This document shows, one piece after another, positions 1 through 6,067 of a DNA stretch of 6,750 nucleotides (position 1 is the first letter of the stretch; each line of letters opens with the position of its first letter). The DNA lies in assembly GCA_003224665.1 (NCBI GenBank), contig QHZM01000031.1, positions 1 through 6,750 of the forward strand, in the 5' to 3' direction. Both the position numbers and the translations under genes were made by a program. This stretch comes from Acidobacteriota bacterium (lineage in GTDB: Bacteria > Acidobacteriota > Terriglobia > UBA7540). A model generated the notes under the pieces. It was not told the DNA's origin and searched no databases. It worked only from the letters and a program-made list of their open reading frames with translations.

Positions 1-12
1 AAGTTAAGCCCC

Positions 13-21
13 GGGGAGAGG
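13..21 (+). promoter_or_regulatory. Ribosome binding site of the helix-turn-helix gene
   Basis: The purine run GGGGAGAGG ends three bases before the ATG at 25. Its GGAG core lies six bases upstream. This supports 25 as the true start. Only 12 bases lie further upstream, so no promoter can be judged. Confidence 0.7.
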
Positions 22-24
22 CCA

Positions 25-882
25 ATGGATGTGGCTTTGGTCATCAGGCAGCGTCTGGAACAGCTCGGGCTGGAGCAGCGAGATCTGGCTGACGCCGCTC
101 AAGTTACGGAGTCCTACGTTTCACAGTTGCTTGGCGGGAAGAAAGCGCCTCCGGCGCCCAACCGCACAGATATCTATGAGAGGATGGGACAAATATTGAA
201 GCTCCCGAACGGCGAGCTCGCGAAATTGGCTGACCTCCAACGCAAGGAAGAACTCAAGAGAAAATTCGGGGACCCGGTCGCGCCTTTGTTTAGGGAAGTT
301 CGAGAATTGATTCTCCTTAAATGCAATCCCGACAAGGAAAGGCAGGTGCGCGCGATTTTTGAGAAGCAGCCCTTCGGCGAGCTCGAACGCCTCGTCACAC
401 AGAAGCTTTTGGATGTGGTCAAGGGGGTTGCTAAGGAAGAACTGGGAAATGAGACCTGGCTCCGTATCGTGGCTCGACTCAGCAACCGTAGCTATGAACA
501 AATCCGCGTCACAGTTCTCGAGTTCCTGGATGCGGATGTCTTCAGCGTGTCGGGTGAAAACTGCGTCACTTTTCTGGACCCGTTGATTGAATCCTGGGAT
601 ATCGACCTTGCGACATTTGGTATGGACATTGTCCTGAACCACAGAGTGGCGCCGGGCCAGAGTAAGAAAATTGAGTTTGTGGAAAGGGAACCCGACCAGG
701 CATTTGACGAAGAGCCCGGACTGAAAGAATTCCGCGGGAACCCTTCCCTCAGCGCGGATGCTACGGAGGAGGAAATCGAGTTTCTAAGGAAACTTCGATT
801 CAGGCGAAAACGGCCAACGCCCCTCTATTATTACCGAGAACTGCAAAACCTCAGGGACCCCCTCCATTTTCGCACGCCGTAG
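25..882 (+). CDS. XRE-family helix-turn-helix DNA-binding regulator
   Basis: A 285-residue protein, probably a cytoplasmic transcription regulator. Seen: a Cro/cI-type helix-turn-helix at about residues 5-43, with a scaffold helix around Q18-A25 and a recognition helix around T28-L36 (TESYVSQLLGGKK). The remaining ~240 residues match no domain I can name. They are charged and mostly helical, with no membrane segment, no HExxH (so not an ImmA-type protease) and a conserved-looking basic and aromatic tail (FRRKRPTP, then LYYYRELQNLRDP). The extra C-terminal region makes it much longer than a minimal phage repressor and may sense a ligand or bind a partner (inference). The ATG at 25 has a good Shine-Dalgarno. 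Its DNA is less GC-rich than the genes on the right. It is followed directly by a protease remnant and a tRNA gene, which hints at an acquired segment. The HTH call is firm; target and role are unknown. Confidence 0.85.
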   Translation: MDVALVIRQRLEQLGLEQRDLADAAQVTESYVSQLLGGKKAPPAPNRTDIYERMGQILKLPNGELAKLADLQRKEELKRKFGDPVAPLFREVRELILLKCNPDKERQVRAIFEKQPFGELERLVTQKLLDVVKGVAKEELGNETWLRIVARLSNRSYEQIRVTVLEFLDADVFSVSGENCVTFLDPLIESWDIDLATFGMDIVLNHRVAPGQSKKIEFVEREPDQAFDEEPGLKEFRGNPSLSADATEEEIEFLRKLRFRRKRPTPLYYYRELQNLRDPLHFRTP

Positions 883-1091
883 ACGGTTTCTGCTGCGAGT
901 GCCAAATCGGCGCGGTTTGGAAACGGTCTAAAGGTACTGGATGAGTTTTCCTTTTGGATGCACCCATTCATCCCGGATTAAGCGGATCTGCCGTTTATTT
1001 ACGGGAAAGCGGAATAGTTGTTGGAATTACGACCGGTTCGTTTCTGGCTCCTGATGAGACAGAGCAGGGCCCGGCCGCAAACATTGAAAAA
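883..1091 (+). pseudogene. Frameshifted remnant of a trypsin-fold (S1-like) serine protease
   Basis: Two reading frames join into a short protease piece. Frame A (same frame as the upstream regulator, 883-954) ends KVLDEFSF; frame B (from about 954) continues LDAPIHPGLSGSAVY and then GIVVGITTG. The combined text fits the segment around the catalytic serine of trypsin-like peptidases (D-A-x-I-x-P-G-x-S-G-S, then a G-x-V-V-G-I strand). The serine codon is AGC at 981-983. The frames switch in the T run at 952-955; one extra T would restore a single frame. The part that would carry the catalytic His and Asp, roughly 100 or more residues, is absent. The homology fades into the tRNA 3' end at 1093. 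The only open frame with a start codon here (TTG at 954) reads on through the antisense of the tRNA and is not a credible protein. Family assignment rests on about 30 residues, so confidence is moderate. Confidence 0.5.
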
Positions 1092-1092
1092 A

Positions 1093-1169
<77 letters not shown>

Positions 1170-1259
1170 GGCACATTGATGCACACGTCTAGATTAGCAC
1201 ACGCGAAAACCTTCGGCAGGGTGGAATGCAGTCGGTCAGGTACTGCGGGTGATGGGCAC

Positions 1260-1274
1260 ATTCCTTGAAGGAAT
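1260..1274. repeat. 15-base odd palindrome
   Basis: ATTCCTTGAAGGAAT reads identically on both strands around a central G (7-bp arms). No T tract follows on either strand, so it is not an obvious terminator. It could be a regulator half-site pair or chance. Confidence 0.35.
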
Positions 1275-1536
1275 TATTAGCGTCGCTTAGGCGGGAACGA
1301 GACTTTGGGGCGACAACCGACGTGGTCAGATTCGCCTTGGGCGGCACGTTCGTCTTCCACCACAGAAATTTCAGGCCAACCTGAACCTGCAAGTCCACGT
1401 TAGGCTTACTCACCCCTGAGTGTCCTTCGTCATTCCTGAAAGGCAGGGGCATGGCGCAATGTGCCCAGATCTGCCGAGTTTCCCCGCGATAGATGACTTG
1501 CGATTTCCAATCCACTGCCCTTCGGACTCAGCTTAC

Positions 1537-1584
1537 GGGTGGCCAGGGGGGCGACCATTGGCAACAGAGCGTAGCTGGCCGCCC
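1537..1584. repeat. 10-bp inverted repeat with 28-base loop
   Basis: GGGTGGCCAG at 1537-1546 pairs with CTGGCCGCCC at 1575-1584, with one G-T wobble. On the minus strand it lies 68 bases past the stop of the TIGR03118 gene. It could fold in that transcript's 3' end, but no T run follows it, so terminator function is doubtful. Confidence 0.35.
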
Positions 1585-1651
1585 AACCCGAGACAGCGGG
1601 TCCACCCGGCTCACTGATGTTTACGACAGGGGCGCCCGGTAACCAGTTTGC

Positions 1652-2800
1652 TCATTGGTTCGCAACCCCAGGGGCCCTGATCCTGCCGAAAAGACCGTGT
1701 TTCTCGTCCATAATGCCCGCGGTGAAGAAGAGCACGTTCGTCTCGCCCGCTACGTTGCCATTGCCGAAGGTCAGACCCCAGAGTCCATCAATCGAGATGG
1801 GCTGACCTAGGCCGTCTCTAAGTTGGCCGTGGAAAGAGTGGCCTTCCTGCTTGAAGCCGTTGATCCGCCCGTCGCCGAAGTTTCCCACCAGCAGGTCGCC
1901 CGAGAATTTTCCGAAATGAGCGGGGGCGAGAGCCAGGCCCCAAGGCGAGTTGAGGGTGCCTCCGGACGCAAAGCGTTCTATGAAGTTGCCGTTGAGGTCA
2001 AAGACATCCACAAATCCGCTGCCTGGACCTTTCACGTCATCGTGTCGATCTGGATCCTGCATCGCGAACGTGACGTAGAGATTGTCGTTGATGTTCCGGA
2101 TACCAAATGGTGCGAAACCGGGGCTGGGCGCATCGGCCAGTATCCCGGGGTCCGTAAATGACTTGATGAAACCAAACTTCGCGTCGTACATCTCCACGAC
2201 CCCGTCGCGAAAGTTGGTGGCGTAAATAAAGTTACCGGAGTCGTTATTCCCGATGGCAAGACCTTTGTAAACGGCACCGAATGTTGAGTTGTCCGCTCCG
2301 CCTGGTGTTGAGTTATCGACGGCCAGGACGGCATTCGCTGGATCAACACCGAAGTTCCAGCCGGCGAGGGTGCCATCCTCGGTGGCGAAGATGAACACAG
2401 CCGGCGCGGAAGCGCTACCCTCAGAAACTACGAAATCAGGCGTGCCATTGAAAACCACACCTGTGGGTGTACCCGAACCGGTTCCCCCTCCGGGCGGAGG
2501 AATCATGACAACCAGCGGCGATGGCGGCGGGAAAGGGTTACCGTTGCCATCGTAGAGCGTGGATACGCCCGCATTGTTGTCTGAAATCCAGAAAGGACCG
2601 GTGGGGGGAAACGCAATGCCCCAGGGATTGATCAAATTGGGATCCAGGGTGGCGGCAACGCCGGGCAAGTCCGAAACAAGATTCTCCTGCTTGTAAAATT
2701 GTGCGAAAGCTGGGCTCGACACGGATGCGAGCAGAACTCCGACGAGCCATCCCATGAGTGCCAGCCTGCTCTTGCCACTAATTCCGCAAAGTGTTCTCAT
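1652..2800 (-). CDS. Secreted TIGR03118-family protein (probable beta-propeller)
   Basis: A 382-residue exported protein of the uncharacterised TIGR03118 family, which I recognise by its mature N-terminus (QENLVSDLPG, then NPWGIAF and GPFWISDN). Residues 1-33 form a signal peptide: basic start, hydrophobic core LMGWLVGVLLA, and AFA followed by Q as the likely cleavage site. The rest has no membrane helix. A recurring P/L-W-G strand motif occurs near residues 59, 286 and 340 among Gly/Asp-rich blades such as GDLLVGNFGDGRINGF, which suggests an NHL/YVTN-like propeller (inference). A Pro/Gly-rich insert (PPPGGGTGSGTPTG) lies near residue 105. Some relatives carry a PEP-CTERM sorting tail; this one ends in GVANQ without one, so release to periplasm or medium is more likely. 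An in-frame GTG at 2842 would add 14 residues, but the ATG at 2800 has a strong Shine-Dalgarno and puts the signal peptide at the very start. It appears monocistronic. Function is unknown. Confidence 0.85.
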   Translation of the reverse strand: MRTLCGISGKSRLALMGWLVGVLLASVSSPAFAQFYKQENLVSDLPGVAATLDPNLINPWGIAFPPTGPFWISDNNAGVSTLYDGNGNPFPPPSPLVVMIPPPGGGTGSGTPTGVVFNGTPDFVVSEGSASAPAVFIFATEDGTLAGWNFGVDPANAVLAVDNSTPGGADNSTFGAVYKGLAIGNNDSGNFIYATNFRDGVVEMYDAKFGFIKSFTDPGILADAPSPGFAPFGIRNINDNLYVTFAMQDPDRHDDVKGPGSGFVDVFDLNGNFIERFASGGTLNSPWGLALAPAHFGKFSGDLLVGNFGDGRINGFKQEGHSFHGQLRDGLGQPISIDGLWGLTFGNGNVAGETNVLFFTAGIMDEKHGLFGRIRAPGVANQ

Positions 2801-2802
2801 AT

Positions 2803-2811
2803 CCCCTCCTC
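2803..2811 (-). promoter_or_regulatory. Ribosome binding site deciding the TIGR03118 start
   Basis: Minus-strand GAGGAGGGG ends two bases before the ATG at 2800, with its GGAGG core about five bases away. It favours this ATG over the in-frame GTG at 2842, which has no comparable site. Confidence 0.75.
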
Positions 2812-2994
2812 GATTTCGTAGAATCCTGACACCTGAAATCACCAGCGGTGGCGTACTTCAGCACCGGTCACCGGCAAACGGAAACCACCGTTGTTTCAGA
2901 TTTGCAGAACGTAACCGTAGTAGGAGGGTTGAGTTGTCACCAAAGTGTAAAAAAATTGTTACTTATTTGCGACTCGCCCTGAGAAGCGGGTGAG

Positions 2995-3008
2995 CGGCGT
3001 ATACGCCG
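2995..3008. promoter_or_regulatory. Perfect 14-bp palindrome, possible operator
   Basis: CGGCGTATACGCCG is identical to its reverse complement. It is centred about 200 bases upstream of the TIGR03118 start, with the partial repeat GAGCGG on both sides (2992-2997 and 3011-3016). Such a dyad could bind a dimeric repressor or activator. No cognate regulator is adjacent, so this is tentative. Confidence 0.35.
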
Positions 3009-3033
3009 GGGAGCGGTCATGACGCATGCGGGA

Positions 3034-3059
3034 AAGCCTCGGGCGGCGCCCGAGAGCTT
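3034..3059 (-). terminator. Terminator-like hairpin after the DUF1326 gene
   Basis: The arms CTCGGGC (3038-3044) and GCCCGAG (3048-3054) pair around a GGC loop. The outer AAGC/GCTT extends the stem by four pairs past one bulged A. On the minus strand it lies about 104 bases beyond the DUF1326 stop and is followed by a short T-poor run (GCTTTCCC), so it would be a weak intrinsic terminator for the two-gene operon. Confidence 0.45.
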
Positions 3060-3060
3060 C

Positions 3061-3083
3061 CTCGCTCATCGGAGATCAGCGAG
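3061..3083. repeat. Second hairpin adjoining the terminator-like stem
   Basis: CTCGCT (3061-3066) pairs with AGCGAG (3078-3083). Inside, after one C-C mismatch, ATC pairs with GAT around a GGA loop. It starts one base after the GC-rich hairpin at 3034-3059, so on the minus strand it would be transcribed first. It may act with that hairpin at the 3' end of the DUF1326 message. Confidence 0.35.
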
Positions 3084-3162
3084 ATTGGCCTACGCGGGAA
3101 AGGTCGAAGCCACTATCGCGAGCCGGCCGACAGCATCCGGGGACGGGGGGAGAAATTGACCC

Positions 3163-3795
3163 TCAGGCGACCAAGCCTTTAGGGGTGTGCTCCACGTCCG
3201 CCAAGGAGCTGTGCGTGTTCTTGTGGTCGAACTGGATGGCTCCGGTGGACTTGAGCATGACGGCCGACGCCACTTCCATCTCCTTATATTCGAACCCGTC
3301 GGGCATTCGGACGGTGACCCGCTGCTCGTTTCCGGTGGCCGGTACTTTCAGCGGTTCCGTTACCGTTTCGACGAAGCCGGGAATCGACAACTGGCCTCGA
3401 CGCTTTTTCTTGTCAAACTTAAAAAGGATAGACACAAATTGAGGATCATGAACGGTAGTAATGATGCTGGCGAGGATCTCGAATAAAGTGCCTCCGGCCT
3501 TCCCGCTCAGGATTTGCAGCAAAGCGTCCCGCTGTTGATGATCAGCCTTCTGATCGACGAAAGGCTGGATGCTGCCGTTGCCTTCGTGCAGCGCCCCCGG
3601 CCAATACACCGCAGCGGCCCAATTCAGCCCGTCCAACTTCACCTTGCCAAAATGGCCCTTGACGATGTGCATTCCCACGACGCCTTCGCAGCCCCTGTCG
3701 GGATGAGGATATCCGATCGTGTCGCAAGGGCACGAGGCAATGCAGTTACAGTTTTTGAGGTAATGACCCTTCATTTTCCATTGAACTTTAGCCAC
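3163..3795 (-). CDS. DUF1326 domain-containing protein
   Basis: A 210-residue protein of the uncharacterised DUF1326 family. The family signature is clear at the N-terminus: W6, G10-H-Y, then N-C-N-C (C16, C18), S-C-P-C (C22, C24) and a further G-C at C36, followed by H43. These clustered cysteines look like soft-metal or redox ligands (inference). The middle has GLNWAAAVYWPGALHEGNG, and the C-terminal half is beta-rich and ends FDHKNTHSSLADVEH. There is no signal peptide or membrane helix, so it is probably cytoplasmic. The start is GTG at 3795, supported by AGGAGGA (minus strand, 3801-3807) five bases upstream. It lies 25 bases downstream of the DUF2182 gene on the same strand, so the two are almost certainly co-transcribed. 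DUF1326 and DUF2182 genes are known to occur together, which supports a joint role, but no biochemical activity is established that I can name. Confidence 0.88.
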   Translation of the reverse strand: MAKVQWKMKGHYLKNCNCIASCPCDTIGYPHPDRGCEGVVGMHIVKGHFGKVKLDGLNWAAAVYWPGALHEGNGSIQPFVDQKADHQQRDALLQILSGKAGGTLFEILASIITTVHDPQFVSILFKFDKKKRRGQLSIPGFVETVTEPLKVPATGNEQRVTVRMPDGFEYKEMEVASAVMLKSTGAIQFDHKNTHSSLADVEHTPKGLVA

Positions 3796-3800
3796 GAGCG

Positions 3801-3807
3801 TCCTCCT
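3801..3807 (-). promoter_or_regulatory. Ribosome binding site of the DUF1326 gene
   Basis: Minus-strand AGGAGGA, five bases before the GTG at 3795, lies in the 25-base gap after the DUF2182 stop. It fixes a non-ATG start and suggests efficient independent initiation of the second cistron. Confidence 0.75.
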
Positions 3808-3820
3808 GAGATTTAACGTT

Positions 3821-4624
3821 TCAAGCAGCCCCGAGAAGTCTTGCGAGCCAGATGACCCCGGCGGCCGAGCACACCGCTCCGCCGACGTAACTGATCAAAC
3901 GGCCGCGTGGAAAAAGTTTTTCCGCGAGCACAAAAACCGAGAGTGCCGCCACCCAAAGCAGATTCATGACGCCGGCTACGAACAGGAGCGCCATCAGCAT
4001 CCAGCAGCAGCCAATGCAGTAGCTGCCGTGCTTCAGACCCATCCGCAACGCGCCACTCCAGCCTTCACGCCATTCGGTGGTGAGGAAGTCCAAAGGTGAA
4101 CGACAGTGAGTCAGGCAGGCGTTCTTGGCGGGAGTGAGCTGGAAAATTCCAGCGGCGATCAACAGCCCTGCGGCGAGGCGGGGCGCCAGGGTCTGCGTCT
4201 GCGCGTTCAGGAGGGCAGCCGCGTGCAGCCGCCACTCCGCAACCGTCGCCAGGAAGCTGAAAGTCGCCCAGGCGGCAAGGTAGCCCGCCAGGAAAATTCC
4301 AGCCGGCACGTACGGCCCGCCGCGCTCGGCCCTGCGGCGGTTGACCGTCGCAAAAGTCAACACCATGGGCGCGACCGAGGGCACCATCATGCCGACCATC
4401 ATCACCGCCCACATCACGAAGGTGAGCAAGAAATCCGAAGCGCGCCAGTCTTGCATCATCGGCATGGCCATGCCAGGCATGTTCATCATGTCCATGGGCA
4501 TCGCCATGGCGCGGTGCAGGTGAACAAGATAGAACCACGCCAGGAGCGTGATCCCTGCCAGCCCGCCGACCACTACGGCGCGGTCCCGTTTCAGCAGAAT
4601 TTCAAGGGGCGGAGGAGAGATCAT
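3821..4624 (-). CDS. DUF2182 polytopic membrane protein, putative metal-binding
   Basis: A 267-residue integral membrane protein of the DUF2182 family (COG5486, described as a predicted metal-binding membrane protein). About six hydrophobic segments are visible: roughly 17-35, 65-91, 105-128, 147-165, 205-233 and 246-264. Between segments 1 and 2, residues 40-57 contain ten methionines (MAMPMDMMNMPGMAMPMM). Segment 2 carries FVMWAVMMVGMMVPS, a family hallmark. Further on are C170-x2-H173-C174, then HGSYCIGCCWM (H199, C203, C206, C207). Met-rich external loops with Cys/His pairs are typical of Cu(I)-handling proteins, so copper is a reasonable but unproved ligand. The ATG start at 4624 has only a weak Shine-Dalgarno. 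It is first in an operon with the DUF1326 gene. In the 126 bases upstream, a poor TTGAAC/GATATT pair with 18-base spacing is the only promoter candidate. Confidence 0.88.
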   Translation of the reverse strand: MISPPPLEILLKRDRAVVVGGLAGITLLAWFYLVHLHRAMAMPMDMMNMPGMAMPMMQDWRASDFLLTFVMWAVMMVGMMVPSVAPMVLTFATVNRRRAERGGPYVPAGIFLAGYLAAWATFSFLATVAEWRLHAAALLNAQTQTLAPRLAAGLLIAAGIFQLTPAKNACLTHCRSPLDFLTTEWREGWSGALRMGLKHGSYCIGCCWMLMALLFVAGVMNLLWVAALSVFVLAEKLFPRGRLISYVGGAVCSAAGVIWLARLLGAA

Positions 4625-4750
4625 CCCAGTCTGGTCTGATAAAAATGCGCTGAATGCCCAGGCAATATCTCAAAAGACCCGGTCGCCGTTCAAGCGATGG
4701 GCCTGGAACAAAGGAAGAGGACGGAAACCGCGGGCAGGAACCGACTACGC

Positions 4751-5767
4751 CTAACGCAACGGGGCGGCCGACTCCGAGGCATAGTAGCTATACCAGGGCT
4801 TGGCCGCTCCCAGGCGACTGTTGACGGCCCCGATGTTCTTGACCCCCTGCGTCGAAAGCCAATCTTCCAGCCCTTTGACGCCGCGCTGGGCATAAACCGG
4901 GATGCCTTCCTTCCACGTCGCGCGGCCGCAGAGGACCCCGCACCAGTTGACGCCGGACTCCGCCGCCAGTTCCAGTGACTCGGTAAACTCCTCGTTGCTC
5001 ACGCCGGCGCTCAGATAGATAAAGGGCTTGCGGGCTGCGCTGGCCGCCTTGCGGAAAGCTTCCTTCGCCTGTTCCCTGGTCCAGATTTTGGGCCCGGTGA
5101 AGCTCCTGGCGCGTTCGACCAATTTCAGGTTGACGGGGACTTCCACCTTGAGGACATCCACTCCATAACGGTCCTTGCTGAATTCGGCGATCGAGCGGGC
5201 GACCACTTCGGGCTTCTTGGGAGCGTACTCGGGGCCTTTTTCGTCTTTGCCCTCTTCGTAGCCCACAAACTCGAGGAAAAAGGGGACGTCCAGAGTTGCG
5301 CACTCGGCCCCGATGCGCTCGACGAAGGCGTGCTTCTCCTCATTGATCTCGGGTGCGTCGAAAGGCGTGTAGTAGATCAATACCTTAATGGCATGGGCAC
5401 CCTGTTCGACGAGCCTTCGCACAGACGATGTAGGCAGCAGGTCAGGACGTCGCCCCGGACGCGTGTTGTCGTACCCGCTGGCCTCGTAGGCGAGCAGGAT
5501 ACCCGTCCCCCGCGCGACTTGCTTGAGGGCTGGCAAGGAGTACTCTGGGTCGAGCAGCATGGCGCTCGCGTGAGGCGAGAGGACTTTGCAAACCGCCGTC
5601 TTGAACTCCGTCAGGTCCGCCGGTTTGACCTGGTCCTTCGACACCCCGCGGCCTTTGGCAATCGCGCTGACGAGCGAGCCGCGCTGGTCCATCGCCGCTG
5701 CGGCAACCACCCCGGCACGGTTTGCCAGCGCTTCCATTCTTTTGCGCTTGCCTTCGCTGAGCCTCAT
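4751..5767 (-). CDS. lacD: Class I tagatose-1,6-bisphosphate aldolase-like protein (LacD family)
   Basis: A 338-residue cytosolic TIM-barrel aldolase of the LacD/DeoC-LacD type. LacD cleaves tagatose 1,6-bisphosphate into dihydroxyacetone phosphate and glyceraldehyde 3-phosphate through a lysine Schiff base. Seen: AAAMDQRGSL near residues 23-32, HAIKVLIYYTP with K128, FFLEFVGYEEG around 163-173, and DVLKVEVPVN with K207. K207 matches the Schiff-base lysine region of LacD, and K128 matches its second conserved lysine. A phosphate-site loop FIYLSAGVS follows at about 249-257. Full length for the family. The ATG at 5767 is chosen because GGAGGAGA precedes it; an upstream in-frame start at 5818 would add 17 non-conserved residues and lacks such a site. 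No lacABC, kinase or sugar transporter gene is nearby. It follows a truncated crotonase by 69 bases, so it may be read from the box transcript. Actual substrate in this organism is uncertain; other ketose bisphosphates are possible. Confidence 0.85.
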   Translation of the reverse strand: MRLSEGKRKRMEALANRAGVVAAAAMDQRGSLVSAIAKGRGVSKDQVKPADLTEFKTAVCKVLSPHASAMLLDPEYSLPALKQVARGTGILLAYEASGYDNTRPGRRPDLLPTSSVRRLVEQGAHAIKVLIYYTPFDAPEINEEKHAFVERIGAECATLDVPFFLEFVGYEEGKDEKGPEYAPKKPEVVARSIAEFSKDRYGVDVLKVEVPVNLKLVERARSFTGPKIWTREQAKEAFRKAASAARKPFIYLSAGVSNEEFTESLELAAESGVNWCGVLCGRATWKEGIPVYAQRGVKGLEDWLSTQGVKNIGAVNSRLGAAKPWYSYYASESAAPLR

Positions 5768-5770
5768 TGC

Positions 5771-5778
5771 TCTCCTCC
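5771..5778 (-). promoter_or_regulatory. Ribosome binding site deciding the lacD start
   Basis: Minus-strand GGAGGAGA, with its GGAGG core six bases before the ATG at 5767. This selects the shorter protein beginning MRLSEGKRKR over the in-frame start at 5818. Confidence 0.75.
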
Positions 5779-5836
5779 ATCCCCGCTCATTCTGGAGCCG
5801 GACCTCTACGGCGTCCAAAGCCCATTCGGGGAATTT

Positions 5837-5965
5837 TTATTCTAACATCTCCCGGAGCGTGGCGAGGTCGAGAATATTCAGAGGCGGCCGGTTGATCACC
5901 AGCCGAGCTACAGCGCCTTGGCGTTCCATCACCAGGCGCGATGAGCCGGTTCGCGGAGCGTCCAT
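5837..5965 (-). pseudogene. Truncated enoyl-CoA hydratase/isomerase (crotonase), N-terminal stub
   Basis: Forty-two codons from an ATG at 5965 match the first strand and helix of crotonase-family proteins: VMERQGAVARLVINRPPLN followed by ILDLATLREMLE and TAA. Family members run to about 260 residues; here the frame ends before the oxyanion-hole and active-site segments, so no catalysis is possible. The other two frames between 5840 and 5768 do not resume the family sequence, so this looks like a deletion or rearrangement near 5840 and not a simple frameshift. The R-P-P-L-N-I-L-D text is closest, from memory, to dienoyl-CoA hydratases of aromatic degradation, and not to BoxC, whose N-terminus differs. 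It lies 102 bases after boxB on the same strand, where a pathway gene would fit. An alternative TTG start at 6019 would add 18 unremarkable residues. Neither start has a good Shine-Dalgarno. Confidence 0.65.
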
Positions 5966-6067
5966 CAGTCCGTTGCTCGCAGGCGCGCCGGCGTCAACGC
6001 CCCAAGAGGATATGCACAAGAATCAGCCGGGCAAGGCTGGCCCGGCGGGGTGGCCTGAAACTCGAAT

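Larger units (their letters stand above)
1170..1651. other. 482-base intergenic stretch with no supportable gene
   Basis: Open frames exist on both strands, the longest being 1189-1515 on the minus strand. None has a ribosome binding site, recognisable domain or plausible composition; that one is rich in scattered Cys, Trp and Pro. The stretch separates the 5' end of the tRNA gene from the 3' end of the TIGR03118 gene. What can be seen is a 15-base odd palindrome (1260-1274), a 10-bp inverted repeat (1537-1584) and the 8-bp palindrome GGGCGCCC (1630-1637). It may be decayed coding DNA, but I cannot name a source. Confidence 0.6.
2801..3162. other. Intergenic region between DUF1326 and TIGR03118 genes
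   Basis: Both flanking genes are on the minus strand. This 362-base stretch therefore holds the 3' end of the DUF2182/DUF1326 transcript and the promoter region of the TIGR03118 gene. No open frame in it is convincing. An A/T-rich patch at about 2948-2972 (AAAAAAATTGTTACTTATTT) could lie upstream of the TIGR03118 promoter, but I cannot place -35/-10 boxes with confidence. The GC-rich part (2995-3083) holds three dyad structures, listed separately. Confidence 0.6.

Noticed and set aside
121..642. 173-codon minus-strand open frame opposite the regulator
   Set aside because: Complement of a frame with a clear helix-turn-helix and good ribosome binding site.
25..882. Regulator as part of a toxin-antitoxin or XRE/ImmA pair
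   Set aside because: No adjacent small toxin gene or HExxH metalloprotease domain is present; the only neighbour is the serine-protease remnant.
1189..1515. 108-codon minus-strand open frame in the intergenic gap
   Set aside because: No ribosome binding site, no recognisable motif, and unusual Cys/Trp/Pro composition; its 3' end runs up to the tRNA promoter region.
4106..4639. 177-codon plus-strand open frame, His/Arg rich
   Set aside because: It is the antisense of the DUF2182 gene; the His-rich stretch is the complement of the Met-rich loop codons.
4625..4750. TTGAAC/GATATT promoter pair before the DUF2182 gene
   Set aside because: Only four of six matches in each box with 18-base spacing; not strong enough to list as a feature.
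5330..5845. 171-codon plus-strand open frame opposite lacD
   Set aside because: Antisense of a well-supported aldolase gene, with no domain or ribosome binding site of its own.
5837..5965. Crotonase stub as the start of boxC
   Set aside because: The R-P-P-L-N motif right at the N-terminus fits ordinary enoyl-CoA hydratases; BoxC is about 550 residues with a different N-terminus.
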